A DNA stretch of 52,475 bases from positions 1 through 52,475 of the forward strand of contig CAKSGV010000017.1 in NCBI GenBank assembly GCA_934454845.1. Reading direction: 5' to 3'. The notes below the pieces were generated by a model. It did not search any database. It was not told the DNA's origin and worked only from the letters and a program-made list of their open reading frames with translations. A program made the translations under genes and the position numbers. This stretch comes from an uncultured Eubacteriales bacterium. Its GTDB lineage: Bacteria > Bacillota > Clostridia > Oscillospirales > Acutalibacteraceae. Below are positions 25,170 through 32,534 of this stretch, piece after piece (the stretch's first letter is position 1; each line of letters opens with the position of its first letter).

Positions 25170-25427
25170 TTACTTAGCTTTCTCAACTATTTCGGCAACG
25201 CGCCATCTCTTATCTTTAGAGAGCGGTCTTGTTTCCATAATGAGTACTCTGTCGCCAACGCCGCAGGTGTTGTTCTCATCATGAGCCTTAAGTCTGATTG
25301 TGTTTTTGATTATCTTCTTGTAAAGCGGGTGCTTAACATTGTCTTCAATAGCAACTACGACGGTTTTATCCATTTTATTGCTTACGACTTTGCCCACTCT
25401 TGTTTTACGAAGGTTTCTTTCGCTCAT
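25170..25427 (-). CDS. rpsQ: 30S ribosomal protein S17
   Basis: S17, 85 residues, an OB-fold primary binder of 16S rRNA. RKTRVGKVVSNKMDKTVVVAIED and the KLKAHDE-like segment RLKAHDENNTCGVGDRV identify it. It follows rpmC by 18 bp. Confidence 0.97.
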   Translation of the reverse strand: MSERNLRKTRVGKVVSNKMDKTVVVAIEDNVKHPLYKKIIKNTIRLKAHDENNTCGVGDRVLIMETRPLSKDKRWRVAEIVEKAK

Positions 25428-25445
25428 ATTCAGCTACCTCCTCTT

Positions 25446-25652
25446 TTAAGCGTTAGCGCTGTTTGAAAGCTCTTTTTCGCGGATAATTGTTTTAACGCGA
25501 GCGATATCTTTCTTAACAGCTGCTATTCGCATGGGGTTGTCGAGCTGATTAATGGCATGTTGGAAACGAAGATGGAACAATTCATCTTTAAGCTTTGCCA
25601 ACTGCTCATTAAGCTCCGGTAAAGTGTTTTCTCTGATTTCCTTTGCATTCAT
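25446..25652 (-). CDS. rpmC: 50S ribosomal protein L29
   Basis: L29, 68 residues, a helical hairpin at the tunnel exit where trigger factor and SRP dock. MNAKEIRENTLPELNEQLAKLK and LFHLRFQHAINQLDNPMRI are diagnostic. Its start overlaps the stop of rplP (TAATG), implying coupled translation. Confidence 0.97.
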   Translation of the reverse strand: MNAKEIRENTLPELNEQLAKLKDELFHLRFQHAINQLDNPMRIAAVKKDIARVKTIIREKELSNSANA

Positions 25653-26074
25653 TACTGCTCACCACCCGTTTCCTTGCTTATAAACTTGCATTTGATCGGA
25701 AGTTTATTAGCTGCAAGACGCATAGCCTCGCGAGCCAATTCCTCGGATACGCCGCCGATTTCGAACATAACGCGTCCGGGTTTAACCACTGCTACCCAGT
25801 ACTCCGGAGCGCCTTTTCCGGAACCCATTCGAGTACCGAGAGGCTTGTTAGTAACCGGTTTATCAGGGAAAATTTTGATCCAGACCTGACCGCCACGCTT
25901 GATATAACGAGTCATAGCAACACGGGCAGCTTCTATCTGGTTAGAGGTGATCCACGCCGGCTCAAGAGCCTGAAGACCGAAATTACCGTGAGTTACGGTA
26001 TTTCCTCTTGTTGCAGTACCGGTCATGCGGCCACGCTGCACTCTGCGGTATTTTACACGCTTAGGCATTAACAT
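25652..26074 (-). CDS. rplP: 50S ribosomal protein L16
   Basis: L16, 140 residues, organises the A-site region of the large subunit. It starts MLMPKRVKYRRVQRGRMTG and ends KLPIKCKFISKE, as expected. The ATG overlaps the rpsC stop (TGATG), with GGAG 7 nt upstream, so it is translationally coupled to rpsC. Confidence 0.97.
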   Translation of the reverse strand: MLMPKRVKYRRVQRGRMTGTATRGNTVTHGNFGLQALEPAWITSNQIEAARVAMTRYIKRGGQVWIKIFPDKPVTNKPLGTRMGSGKGAPEYWVAVVKPGRVMFEIGGVSEELAREAMRLAANKLPIKCKFISKETGGEQ

Positions 26075-26739
26075 CAGCGGGCTCCCCCTCTCTTAGATGT
26101 TCTGCGGTTCTCGTTAAGAACCTCACCCTTATATATCCAAACTTTAACGCCGATTCTGCCGTAGGTAGTGTTTGCCTCTGCAAAACCGTAATCAATGTCC
26201 GCACGAAGAGTCTGAAGCGGAATCGTACCCTCGTGATACTGTTCGCTTCTTGCGATTTCAGCACCGCCTAAACGGCCCGAAACCTGAGTTTTAATACCTT
26301 TAACTCCAAGGCGCATTGCTCTTCCTATAGAAAGCTTCATAGCGCGGCGGAAAGATATACGCTTTTCAAGCTGAGTTGCAATGTTTTCAGCAACGAGCTG
26401 AGCATCAGCATCGGGGTTTTTGATTTCCACAATGTTGATCACAACAGGCTTTCCGAGCATTTTCTGGCATACATCGCGGAGCTTATCGATCTCTGCACCG
26501 TTTCTGCCTATAACCATTCCCGGTTTAGCACAGTGGAGATGTAATCTCACACGCTTGTCATCGCGTTCAATTTCGATTTTAGCAATACCTGCACTCGAAA
26601 GTGTCTTTTTAAGGTATTTACGGAGGTTATAGTCCTCAACAAGTGTATCGCCGAATGTTTCGTCACTTGCAAACCAACGCGAGTCCCAGTTTTTAATAAT
26701 TCCGACGCGTAAACCGTGCGGATTAACTTTCTGGCCCAT
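26074..26739 (-). CDS. rpsC: 30S ribosomal protein S3
   Basis: S3, 221 residues, lines the mRNA entry channel. GQKVNPHGLRVGIIKNWDSRWFA opens it; a KH domain is around GMVIGRNGAEIDKLRDVCQKM; the C-terminal domain has RAMRLGVKGIKTQVSGRLGGAEIAR. Normal length and place between rplV and rplP. Confidence 0.97.
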   Translation of the reverse strand: MGQKVNPHGLRVGIIKNWDSRWFASDETFGDTLVEDYNLRKYLKKTLSSAGIAKIEIERDDKRVRLHLHCAKPGMVIGRNGAEIDKLRDVCQKMLGKPVVINIVEIKNPDADAQLVAENIATQLEKRISFRRAMKLSIGRAMRLGVKGIKTQVSGRLGGAEIARSEQYHEGTIPLQTLRADIDYGFAEANTTYGRIGVKVWIYKGEVLNENRRTSKRGGAR

Positions 26740-26756
26740 AGTTTTAACCTCCTAAC

Positions 26757-27092
26757 TTAAATATCGCGTTCTTTAAGAACGAGTGTGATATGGCTTGTTC
26801 TCTTTAAAATGCGGTGCGCGCGGCCGTGGTCCTTAGCGCGGATTCTCTTAAGAATCGGTCCGGGGCCTACTGCACATTCTGCAACATAGAGCTTAGACAT
26901 ATCCATATTTTTGTTTTCAGCATTAGCCATAGCTGACTTCAAAAGCTTTTCAAGATACTCGCAAGCGGACTTAGGAGTAAATTTGAGAATAGCCATTGCT
27001 TTGTCAGCGTCCTGATTTCTGATGATATCGAGGACTATCTTCACCTTACGGGGTGAGATACGGGCATATTTAAGAGTAGCCCTTGCTTCCAT
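26757..27092 (-). CDS. rplV: 50S ribosomal protein L22
   Basis: L22, 111 residues, whose long hairpin lines the exit tunnel. ISPRKVKIVLDIIRNQDADKAMAIL and the hairpin region GPGPILKRIRAKDHGRAHRILKRTSHI are diagnostic; the hairpin shows no insertion of the kind linked with macrolide resistance. Confidence 0.97.
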   Translation of the reverse strand: MEARATLKYARISPRKVKIVLDIIRNQDADKAMAILKFTPKSACEYLEKLLKSAMANAENKNMDMSKLYVAECAVGPGPILKRIRAKDHGRAHRILKRTSHITLVLKERDI

Positions 27093-27115
27093 AAATTCTA
27101 TCTCCTTTCGGCCGC

Positions 27116-27391
27116 TTACTTACCGGTTGTCTTTGCGCCGGCATGGCCTTTGAATGTTCTTGTGGGTGCAAACTCACCGAGCTTGTGACCTACCATATCC
27201 TCAGTTACATAAACCGGCACATGCTTGCGGCCGTCATGAACTGCGAAAGTGTGTCCGACGAAATCGGGGAATATGGTGGACGAACGGCTCCAAGTTTTAA
27301 GCACACGCTTTTCACCGGCTGCATTCATTTCCTGGACTCTTTTGAACAAAGCTTCTTGAACATAAGGGCCCTTTTTAATACTTCTTCCCAT
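27116..27391 (-). CDS. rpsS: 30S ribosomal protein S19
   Basis: S19, 91 residues, in the head of the 30S subunit. MGRSIKKGPYVQEALFKRV, TWSRSSTIFPDFVGHTFAVHDGRKHVPV and GHKLGEFAPTRTFKGH are diagnostic. Confidence 0.98.
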   Translation of the reverse strand: MGRSIKKGPYVQEALFKRVQEMNAAGEKRVLKTWSRSSTIFPDFVGHTFAVHDGRKHVPVYVTEDMVGHKLGEFAPTRTFKGHAGAKTTGK

Positions 27392-27414
27392 TATGAAATC
27401 TCCTTTCGTCTGAC

Positions 27415-28242
27415 TTATTTACGACGCTTTACAATATACTTATTGCTCTGCTTGTTTTTCTGGCGGGTCTTGTAACCGAGAGTAGGTTTACCCCACGGGG
27501 TTACAGGTCCGGGGCGGCCGACAGGTGACTTACCTTCACCACCGCCGTGCGGATGGTCATTCGGGTTCATTACAGAACCGCGAACAGTCGGTCTCCAGCC
27601 CATATGACGCTTACGGCCTGCTTTACCGTAATTTACATTGGCATGCTCCGGATTTGAAACAACGCCTACGGTTGCCATACAGCCTTCCGGAACATTGCGA
27701 AGTTCTCCCGAAGGAAGGCGGAGGAGCGCCATACCGTTTTCCTTAGCCATAAGCTGAGCCATATTTCCTGCGCTTCTGGCGAGCTGTGCGCCTTTGCCGG
27801 GATAAAGCTCAATGTTATGAAGAAAAGTACCGACGGGGATATTAACGAGCGGAAGAGCATTGCCGGGCTTAATGTCCGCATCGGGACCGCTGACAATCTT
27901 ATCTCCGACCTTAAGATCCTGAGGAGCTATAATGTATCTCTTTTCACCGTCTTCGTACTGAACCAAAGCGATGAAAGCAGAACGGTTAGGATCGTACTCA
28001 AGAGTAAGAACGGTTGCGCTTACGCCAAAACGTTCTCTTTTGAAATCGATGACCCTGTATTTTCTGCGGTTTCCGCCGCCTCTGTGGCGAACGGTGATTC
28101 GGCCGTAGCTATTGCGGCCGGCATTCTTTTTAATAGGTTCAAGCAAGCTTCTTTCGGGCGCTACCTTTGACAGCTCTGAATAATCCATAGTTGTCATATT
28201 ACGGCGGCCGTTAGAAGTAGGCTTGTAATGTTTTATTGCCAT
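27415..28242 (-). CDS. rplB: 50S ribosomal protein L2
   Basis: L2, 275 residues, needed for subunit joining and peptidyl transfer. AIKHYKPTSNGRRNMT starts it; VMNPNDHPHGGGEGKSPVGRP contains the conserved histidine loop near the catalytic centre. I chose the ATG at 28242, 10 nt after AGGAG; an in-frame GTG at 28251 abuts the ribosome binding site. An unusually long gap with palindromes separates it from rplW. Confidence 0.97.
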   Translation of the reverse strand: MAIKHYKPTSNGRRNMTTMDYSELSKVAPERSLLEPIKKNAGRNSYGRITVRHRGGGNRRKYRVIDFKRERFGVSATVLTLEYDPNRSAFIALVQYEDGEKRYIIAPQDLKVGDKIVSGPDADIKPGNALPLVNIPVGTFLHNIELYPGKGAQLARSAGNMAQLMAKENGMALLRLPSGELRNVPEGCMATVGVVSNPEHANVNYGKAGRKRHMGWRPTVRGSVMNPNDHPHGGGEGKSPVGRPGPVTPWGKPTLGYKTRQKNKQSNKYIVKRRK

Positions 28243-28270
28243 TTGTTTCACTCTCCTGTTTAGGCTTAGC

Positions 28271-28317
28271 GAAGTTTTTTAAAAACTTCATACATCACCG
28301 GAAATTTTAAAATTTCC
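28271..28317. repeat. Pair of palindromes between rplW and rplB
   Basis: Two perfect dyads: a 19-nt one at 28271-28289 (GAAGTTTTT / AAAAACTTC) and an 18-nt one at 28300-28317 (GGAAATTTT / AAAATTTCC), joined by ATACATCACC. They fill most of the 82-bp gap in an operon whose other gaps here are mostly under 30 bp. The layout looks like a dispersed palindromic repeat dropped between two ribosomal genes. It may affect mRNA stability or processing. Confidence 0.55.
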
Positions 28318-28324
28318 TTTACGC

Positions 28325-28618
28325 TTACATAAGACCGTCGAAGAACTCGATCGGCTTGGAATCCGCTTTAAGAGTAACGATCGCTTTTTTGAAAGCGGCT
28401 GTTTTACCCTCATAGCGGCCCATTCTCTTTACCTTACCGCGTACATTTACGGTGTTTACCTTGGCAACATCGACCTTGAAAAGCTCCTTGACCGCGTCTG
28501 CGATCTCGTACTTTGTAGCGTCACGGTCGACCTTGAAGGTGTATTTCTTGCCGGCAACTCCCGACATGCTCTTCTCGGTGATGATCGGAGCGATAATGAT
28601 ATCCTGAGCGGTTTTCAT
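28325..28618 (-). CDS. rplW: 50S ribosomal protein L23
   Basis: L23, 97 residues, at the tunnel exit where trigger factor binds. AQDIIIAPIITEKSMSGVAGKKYTFKVD and VNTVNVRGKVKRMGRYEGKTAAFKKAIVTL are diagnostic. Its ATG overlaps the rplD stop (TAATG), so translation is coupled. Confidence 0.97.
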   Translation of the reverse strand: MKTAQDIIIAPIITEKSMSGVAGKKYTFKVDRDATKYEIADAVKELFKVDVAKVNTVNVRGKVKRMGRYEGKTAAFKKAIVTLKADSKPIEFFDGLM

Positions 28619-29241
28619 TATGCGTACACCTCCTCGATTTTCTCGACAGCACCCTTGACCATTACAAGTGTATCGGCGTGGATGATATCGTAAGTATTTA
28701 TTGTGTTGTACTGTGCAGACTTGGTTCCTGCAATGTTAGCCATACTCTTAACGGCATAAGCGTCATTGTTTTCAAGAACGAAAAGAACCTTTTTGCCTGC
28801 GCCTACAGCTTTAAGACAATCAACAACAGTCTTTGTCTTGAAACCGTCAAGCTTAAGCTCGTCTAAGACTATCATATTTCCGGTTGCAACCTTATCGGAA
28901 AGCGCGGATTTAAGAGCTAGACGGCGAACCTTTTTATTGAGAGCATAGGAATAATCTCTCGGTTTTGGAGCATGCACAATTCCGCCGTGTCTCCATTGAG
29001 GAGCTCTGGTGGAACCCTGACGGGCATGGCCTGTTCCTTTCTGGCGCCACGGCTTTCTGCCGCCGCCGGAAACTTCTGTACGGGTCAGAGTGGACTGTGT
29101 GCCCTGACGCTGATTTGCAAGATAGTTAACAACTGCCATATGCATAACCGTTGCATTAGGCTCAATTCCGAATATTTCATCGCTGAGCTTGATCTCGCCG
29201 ACGCTTTTACCTGTCATATCAACTACTGCTATATTTGGCAT
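28618..29241 (-). CDS. rplD: 50S ribosomal protein L4
   Basis: L4, 207 residues, with an extended loop that lines the exit tunnel; in several bacteria it also represses the S10 operon through the leader RNA. The loop region SGGGRKPWRQKGTGHARQGS and the segment PKPRDYSYALNKKVRRLALKSALSDK are diagnostic. It lies between rplC and rplW. Confidence 0.97.
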   Translation of the reverse strand: MPNIAVVDMTGKSVGEIKLSDEIFGIEPNATVMHMAVVNYLANQRQGTQSTLTRTEVSGGGRKPWRQKGTGHARQGSTRAPQWRHGGIVHAPKPRDYSYALNKKVRRLALKSALSDKVATGNMIVLDELKLDGFKTKTVVDCLKAVGAGKKVLFVLENNDAYAVKSMANIAGTKSAQYNTINTYDIIHADTLVMVKGAVEKIEEVYA

Positions 29242-29260
29242 AACTTAAACACTCCTTCCC

Positions 29261-29893
29261 TTAAGCCTTTACGCTGTCGAAAAGAACTACAACTCCGCCT
29301 TTGGGGCCGGGAACGGCGCCTTTAACAGCAATTATATTCTTTTCTGCGTCAACTTTAACTACGCTGAGGTTCTGAACCGTAACGCGCTCGTGACCGAGGT
29401 GACCCGCCATTTTCTTGCCCTTGAAAACTCTTGACGGGCTTGAGCATGCACCGAGCGATCCGCCGTGACGGTGAACCGGACCTGTACCGTGAGATTCTTT
29501 AAGTCTTGAGAAGTTCCAGCGTTTGATTGTGCCGGCATATCCCTTACCCTTTGAAGTACCTCTTACATCTACGCAGTCGCCCTCGGCAAAAACATCAGCC
29601 TTGATGATATCTCCGACATTTAAAGCAGAAGTATCTTCAAGTCTGAACTCGCGAAGAACTTTCTTCGGAGCAACATCGCCTTTTGCAAAATGACCTTTTG
29701 CGGGCTTCTTTACTTTAGAAGCTTTCATATCGCCGAAGCCGATCTGAACAGCCTCATAACCGTCATTCTCAGCAGTTTTCTTTTGTGCTACAACACAGGG
29801 GCCTGCTTCTATTACGGTTACCGGAATAACATTTCCTTTTTCGTCAAAAAGCTGAGTCATACCAAGCTTTTTTCCAATAATTCCCTTTTGCAT
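29261..29893 (-). CDS. rplC: 50S ribosomal protein L3
   Basis: L3, 210 residues, an early assembly protein near the peptidyl transferase centre. MQKGIIGKKLGMTQLFDEKGNVIPVTVIEAGP starts it, and the extension HRHGGSLGACSSPSRVFKGKKMAGHLG is the loop that reaches the active site. It is the second gene of the S10 operon. Confidence 0.97.
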   Translation of the reverse strand: MQKGIIGKKLGMTQLFDEKGNVIPVTVIEAGPCVVAQKKTAENDGYEAVQIGFGDMKASKVKKPAKGHFAKGDVAPKKVLREFRLEDTSALNVGDIIKADVFAEGDCVDVRGTSKGKGYAGTIKRWNFSRLKESHGTGPVHRHGGSLGACSSPSRVFKGKKMAGHLGHERVTVQNLSVVKVDAEKNIIAVKGAVPGPKGGVVVLFDSVKA

Positions 29894-29959
29894 TGATTTT
29901 TCCTCCTTTGGTTATTGGTCAGCACAAAGCCGACTTGACCTTGGCGCGAATAAAAGAAA

Positions 29960-30271
29960 TTAAAGCTTAATTTCGATTTCTACGCCTGCGGGGAGCTCAA
30001 GACCGGTAAGAGCCTCGACCGTCTTGTTAGAAGGTCTGATAACATCTATAAGTCTTTTGTGAGTCCTCATTTCGAACTGCTCGCGGCTATCCTTATATTT
30101 GTGGACAGCACGAAGGATTGTAACGATTTCCTTTTCAGTAGGGAGCGGCACGGGGCCGGACACTCTGGCGCCTGTACGTTTAGCGGTTTCCACTATTTTT
30201 TCAGCGGACTGGTCTACAAGTGCATGATCGTAACCCTTAATACGAATTCGGATTTTTTCTTTCACTGCCAT
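29960..30271 (-). CDS. rpsJ: 30S ribosomal protein S10
   Basis: S10, 103 residues, part of the 30S head and, with NusB, of antitermination complexes. KIRIRIKGYDHALVDQSAEKIVETAKRTGA and THKRLIDVIRPSNKTVEALT are diagnostic. The ATG at 30271 follows AAGGAGG at a normal distance; the frame stays open upstream to 30418, but that stretch is not S10-like and belongs to the leader. It is the first gene of the S10-spc-alpha supercluster. Confidence 0.97.
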   Translation of the reverse strand: MAVKEKIRIRIKGYDHALVDQSAEKIVETAKRTGARVSGPVPLPTEKEIVTILRAVHKYKDSREQFEMRTHKRLIDVIRPSNKTVEALTGLELPAGVEIEIKL

Positions 30272-30546
30272 GTGAATTTCGCCTCCTTGGTTAGTTGGCG
30301 GGCAAAACTTACACCGCTCCGTGTTTTTCTTATCGGAGCAATATAAAACCGGCAATTGCTGGGGTTGCAGGCAATTCCGGAACAGCAGCCAAGCTGCCGT
30401 TGGCACAAAAATTCGCAAGTATTTCTATGCCTTCCAAAGTTCTTTCGCCCGGTTTAAAATCGGACATACTCCGCGGAAATTTCCCGGCTCATGGTCGGCC
30501 ACCTCCCGCATCATCGCATGTTTAACGCCGCATTTTCACAGCGTAC
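30272..30546 (-). ncRNA. Untranslated leader of the S10 operon, probably regulatory
   Basis: About 275 nt lie between the expected transcription start and rpsJ. On the minus strand I see a 9-bp hairpin with a TTG loop (30381-30401), a GCTCCG/CGGAGC stem close before the rpsJ ribosome binding site, a short GGAAATTTCC dyad, and a 12-codon reading frame (30454-30492). A long leader on this operon usually means feedback control by a ribosomal protein such as L4; none of the known leader classes was identified with certainty by eye. Confidence 0.55.
30454..30492 (-). CDS. Possible 12-codon leader peptide upstream of rpsJ
   Basis: ATG followed by 11 codons and TAA, giving MSREISAEYVRF. GGAGG lies 9 nt before the ATG, as good a ribosome binding site as those of the ribosomal genes. 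It starts about 55 nt into the leader RNA and ends about 180 nt before rpsJ. It may be a real leader peptide whose translation affects folding of the downstream RNA, or a chance match. Confidence 0.4.
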   Translation of the reverse strand: MSREISAEYVRF

Positions 30547-30552
30547 CTTGAT

Positions 30553-30581
30553 ATAATACCATACCAGAGTGATAAAATCAA
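30553..30581 (-). promoter_or_regulatory. Promoter of the S10-spc-alpha supercluster
   Basis: On the minus strand: TTGATT (30576-30581), 17-bp spacer, extended -10 TGGTATTAT (hexamer 30553-30558). Expected transcription start near 30546. No other strong promoter was seen within the cluster, though internal ones were not searched exhaustively. Confidence 0.88.
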
Positions 30582-30606
30582 GTGTTTTTTTTAATTTTAA
30601 CAAAAA

Positions 30607-30633
30607 AATTCGCCGGAAGATTTCCGGCGAATT
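30607..30633 (-). terminator. Terminator of the carbohydrate ABC operon
   Basis: A perfect 12-bp stem (AATTCGCCGGAA, 30607-30618, and its complement, 30622-30633) with a 3-nt loop. On the minus strand seven T in a row follow. It lies 13 bp after the last permease gene and upstream of the S10 promoter, insulating the two units. Confidence 0.93.
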
Positions 30634-30646
30634 AAAATATGAATTT

Positions 30647-31606
30647 TTATCCAACAAGTCCTGTTCTCTCAATACTTTCGGTAAAGTATTTCTGAGTAAA
30701 GATATAAAGGATAAGCGGAGGAGCTATTGTAAGGAGCGCTCCTGCCTGCAAATACATTCTTATCGAATAAACGCTTCCGGCATTGATATTACCGTCAAGC
30801 CTAAGTGAATTCGAAAGAGTGCTGAGCATTACAACTATCGGCTTTGTACCTTCAGCAAAATATACGGAAGCACTGCTGTAATCTGTCCAATGCCAAACTA
30901 TTGAGAAAAGCAAAACAGTTATAAAAGCAGGAACCGCCATAGGTATCATAACCTTAGCGAAGGTTTTAAAAACTCCGCAACCGTCGATATTAGCAGCCTC
31001 TTCTATTTCATAAGGAAGACCTTTAAAGAATGAATAGAAGATAAATATGAAAATACCGTTTCGCAGTCCCGAAGCGAAAATAGCAGGAACTATAAATACT
31101 GCCGGACTGTTCAGCAGATTTAAGGATACTCCGAATATCGAAAGAATTCCGCCAAAATCAAAAAATCTGAAGAGCAGGTAATTTGAATTGAAAAGAACCT
31201 GCGGCGGGATAACGATTGTGGCGATCACCAAAACAAGTGTTATGCTTTTTCCGGGAAATTTAAATCTTGCAAGACCGTAACCTGCAAGCGAGCAGGAAAC
31301 AAGAGCGCAAAGAGTTGCAAGAACGGTATATGTAAGAGTAGTTCCCGCAGATTTCCAATAATCAAGCAACTTTATGGATTTTTTGATTCCCAAAAGGGAA
31401 AGCTGTTTCGGGATCCATACAACTGTCGGGTCCTCAGCCGACGACGGCGACTGAAACGCAGTTATAAGCATATACAGAATCGGGAAGAGGAACAGGTAGC
31501 AAAGACCGACAATAAAGAAGAAGCGAATAAGACACATTAAAAGGTCTTTTGCTTTTTTCTTTGTTGCCAAAGAATTTTTCTTGTCGAAAATACTTAATAA
31601 ATTCAT
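30647..31606 (-). CDS. Carbohydrate ABC transporter permease (MalG type), second pair
   Basis: A 319-residue inner-membrane subunit of a carbohydrate importer (CUT1 class). About six membrane helices. The ATPase-docking EAA loop is EAANIDGCGVFKTFAKVMIPMAVPAF. It pairs with the MalF-type gene 14 bp upstream. AGGAGG precedes the ATG. It is the last gene of a seven-gene operon. No ATPase is encoded nearby, so it should use a shared MsmX/MsmK-type ATPase encoded elsewhere, which is known for this class in Firmicutes. Confidence 0.93.
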   Translation of the reverse strand: MNLLSIFDKKNSLATKKKAKDLLMCLIRFFFIVGLCYLFLFPILYMLITAFQSPSSAEDPTVVWIPKQLSLLGIKKSIKLLDYWKSAGTTLTYTVLATLCALVSCSLAGYGLARFKFPGKSITLVLVIATIVIPPQVLFNSNYLLFRFFDFGGILSIFGVSLNLLNSPAVFIVPAIFASGLRNGIFIFIFYSFFKGLPYEIEEAANIDGCGVFKTFAKVMIPMAVPAFITVLLFSIVWHWTDYSSASVYFAEGTKPIVVMLSTLSNSLRLDGNINAGSVYSIRMYLQAGALLTIAPPLILYIFTQKYFTESIERTGLVG

Positions 31607-31620
31607 TTTGCCCTTCCTCC

Positions 31621-32532
31621 TTATTCCTTAATTTTTTTGGTTCTTGTTGAAAGATAGTATATCAAGAATACTACACCAAGAATAAACGCAATAAATATGA
31701 AGTATGTCCAAGCCATTGCAGAGCTTGTTCCGTAATGAGCATTACTTATGTTTGAAAGGATCAGCGACATTACACTGTTTGAAGACGCGGTGTAACTGTC
31801 AACAACCGTATATACCGCATTAAGAAGGATCATTGGGCCTAACATCGGTATCGTTATTTTACAGAAGCTTTCCCAAGCAGAAGCACCCTCAACGGAAGCA
31901 GCTTCATAAAGGCTTCCGGATATGCTCTGAAGACCGGAAAGGAAGATAAGCATCTGAATTCCGGAGTTCCAGATAAGCGAGAAAAAGTTGTTTGTAATAT
32001 TAGTAACGAAATCAATCACTTTCTGATCGAGACCTGCCTGGAGCAAAAGCTGTGAAAGACCCATTGATTGGTTAATAGTGCCGCTGTCAAGCACAGTGCT
32101 TGAATTTAAGGTATTGCTTACAACAAGGTCGCTCTGAATAATTCCGAGAACAACGCCTGATGAAAAAATTACCGGAAGGAAAAATACCGCTCTGACAAAT
32201 ATTCTGCCCTTAAATTTCTGATTTATAAGAAGAGCAAATATCAGCGAAAGTACCAAAATAACCGGAGTTTTCCAAAGCAAATTAAAAAAATCATTGAAAA
32301 GCTGAGTCTTAAACGTTTCGTTTTGGTTGAAAATTTCTTTGTAATATTTAAGACCTACAAAGGTGGTTTTATAACCGCTGGTCGAAACAGAAACATCACT
32401 GAAAGAGAACTGGATCGACTGAAATATCGGTTCTATATAAAAGAATATAAAACCGAGGAAGAAAGGAATTAAGAACAAAAGTCCTTTCAGGTTATGTTTG
32501 TCGGCAACAGAAAGACGAGATCCGATTTTCAT
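31621..32532 (-). CDS. Carbohydrate ABC transporter permease (MalF type), second pair
   Basis: A 303-residue permease with about six membrane helices and EAA loop EAASVEGASAWESFCKITIPMLGPMI. The first helix region FLIPFFLGFIFFYIEPIFQSI is typical of MalF-like subunits of Gram-positive CUT1 importers. It starts 2 bp after the DUF5696-like gene, so translation is probably coupled. This second permease pair has no binding protein of its own in the operon. Confidence 0.93.
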   Translation of the reverse strand: MKIGSRLSVADKHNLKGLLFLIPFFLGFIFFYIEPIFQSIQFSFSDVSVSTSGYKTTFVGLKYYKEIFNQNETFKTQLFNDFFNLLWKTPVILVLSLIFALLINQKFKGRIFVRAVFFLPVIFSSGVVLGIIQSDLVVSNTLNSSTVLDSGTINQSMGLSQLLLQAGLDQKVIDFVTNITNNFFSLIWNSGIQMLIFLSGLQSISGSLYEAASVEGASAWESFCKITIPMLGPMILLNAVYTVVDSYTASSNSVMSLILSNISNAHYGTSSAMAWTYFIFIAFILGVVFLIYYLSTRTKKIKE

Positions 32533-32534
32533 TT

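Noticed and set aside
14858..30271. Many plus-strand reading frames opposite the ribosomal protein genes
   Set aside because: All are antisense to highly conserved genes, lack ribosome binding sites and show no family resemblance.
30272..30418. In-frame 49-codon extension of rpsJ with a TTG start
   Set aside because: S10 proteins start at MAVKEKIRIRIKGY-like sequence, a strong ribosome binding site precedes the ATG at 30271, and the extension resembles no S10; it is leader RNA that happens to be open.
30272..30546. T-box or riboswitch in the S10 leader
   Set aside because: No T-box sequence, specifier loop or known riboswitch core is visible; the hairpins fit a ribosomal-protein leader better.
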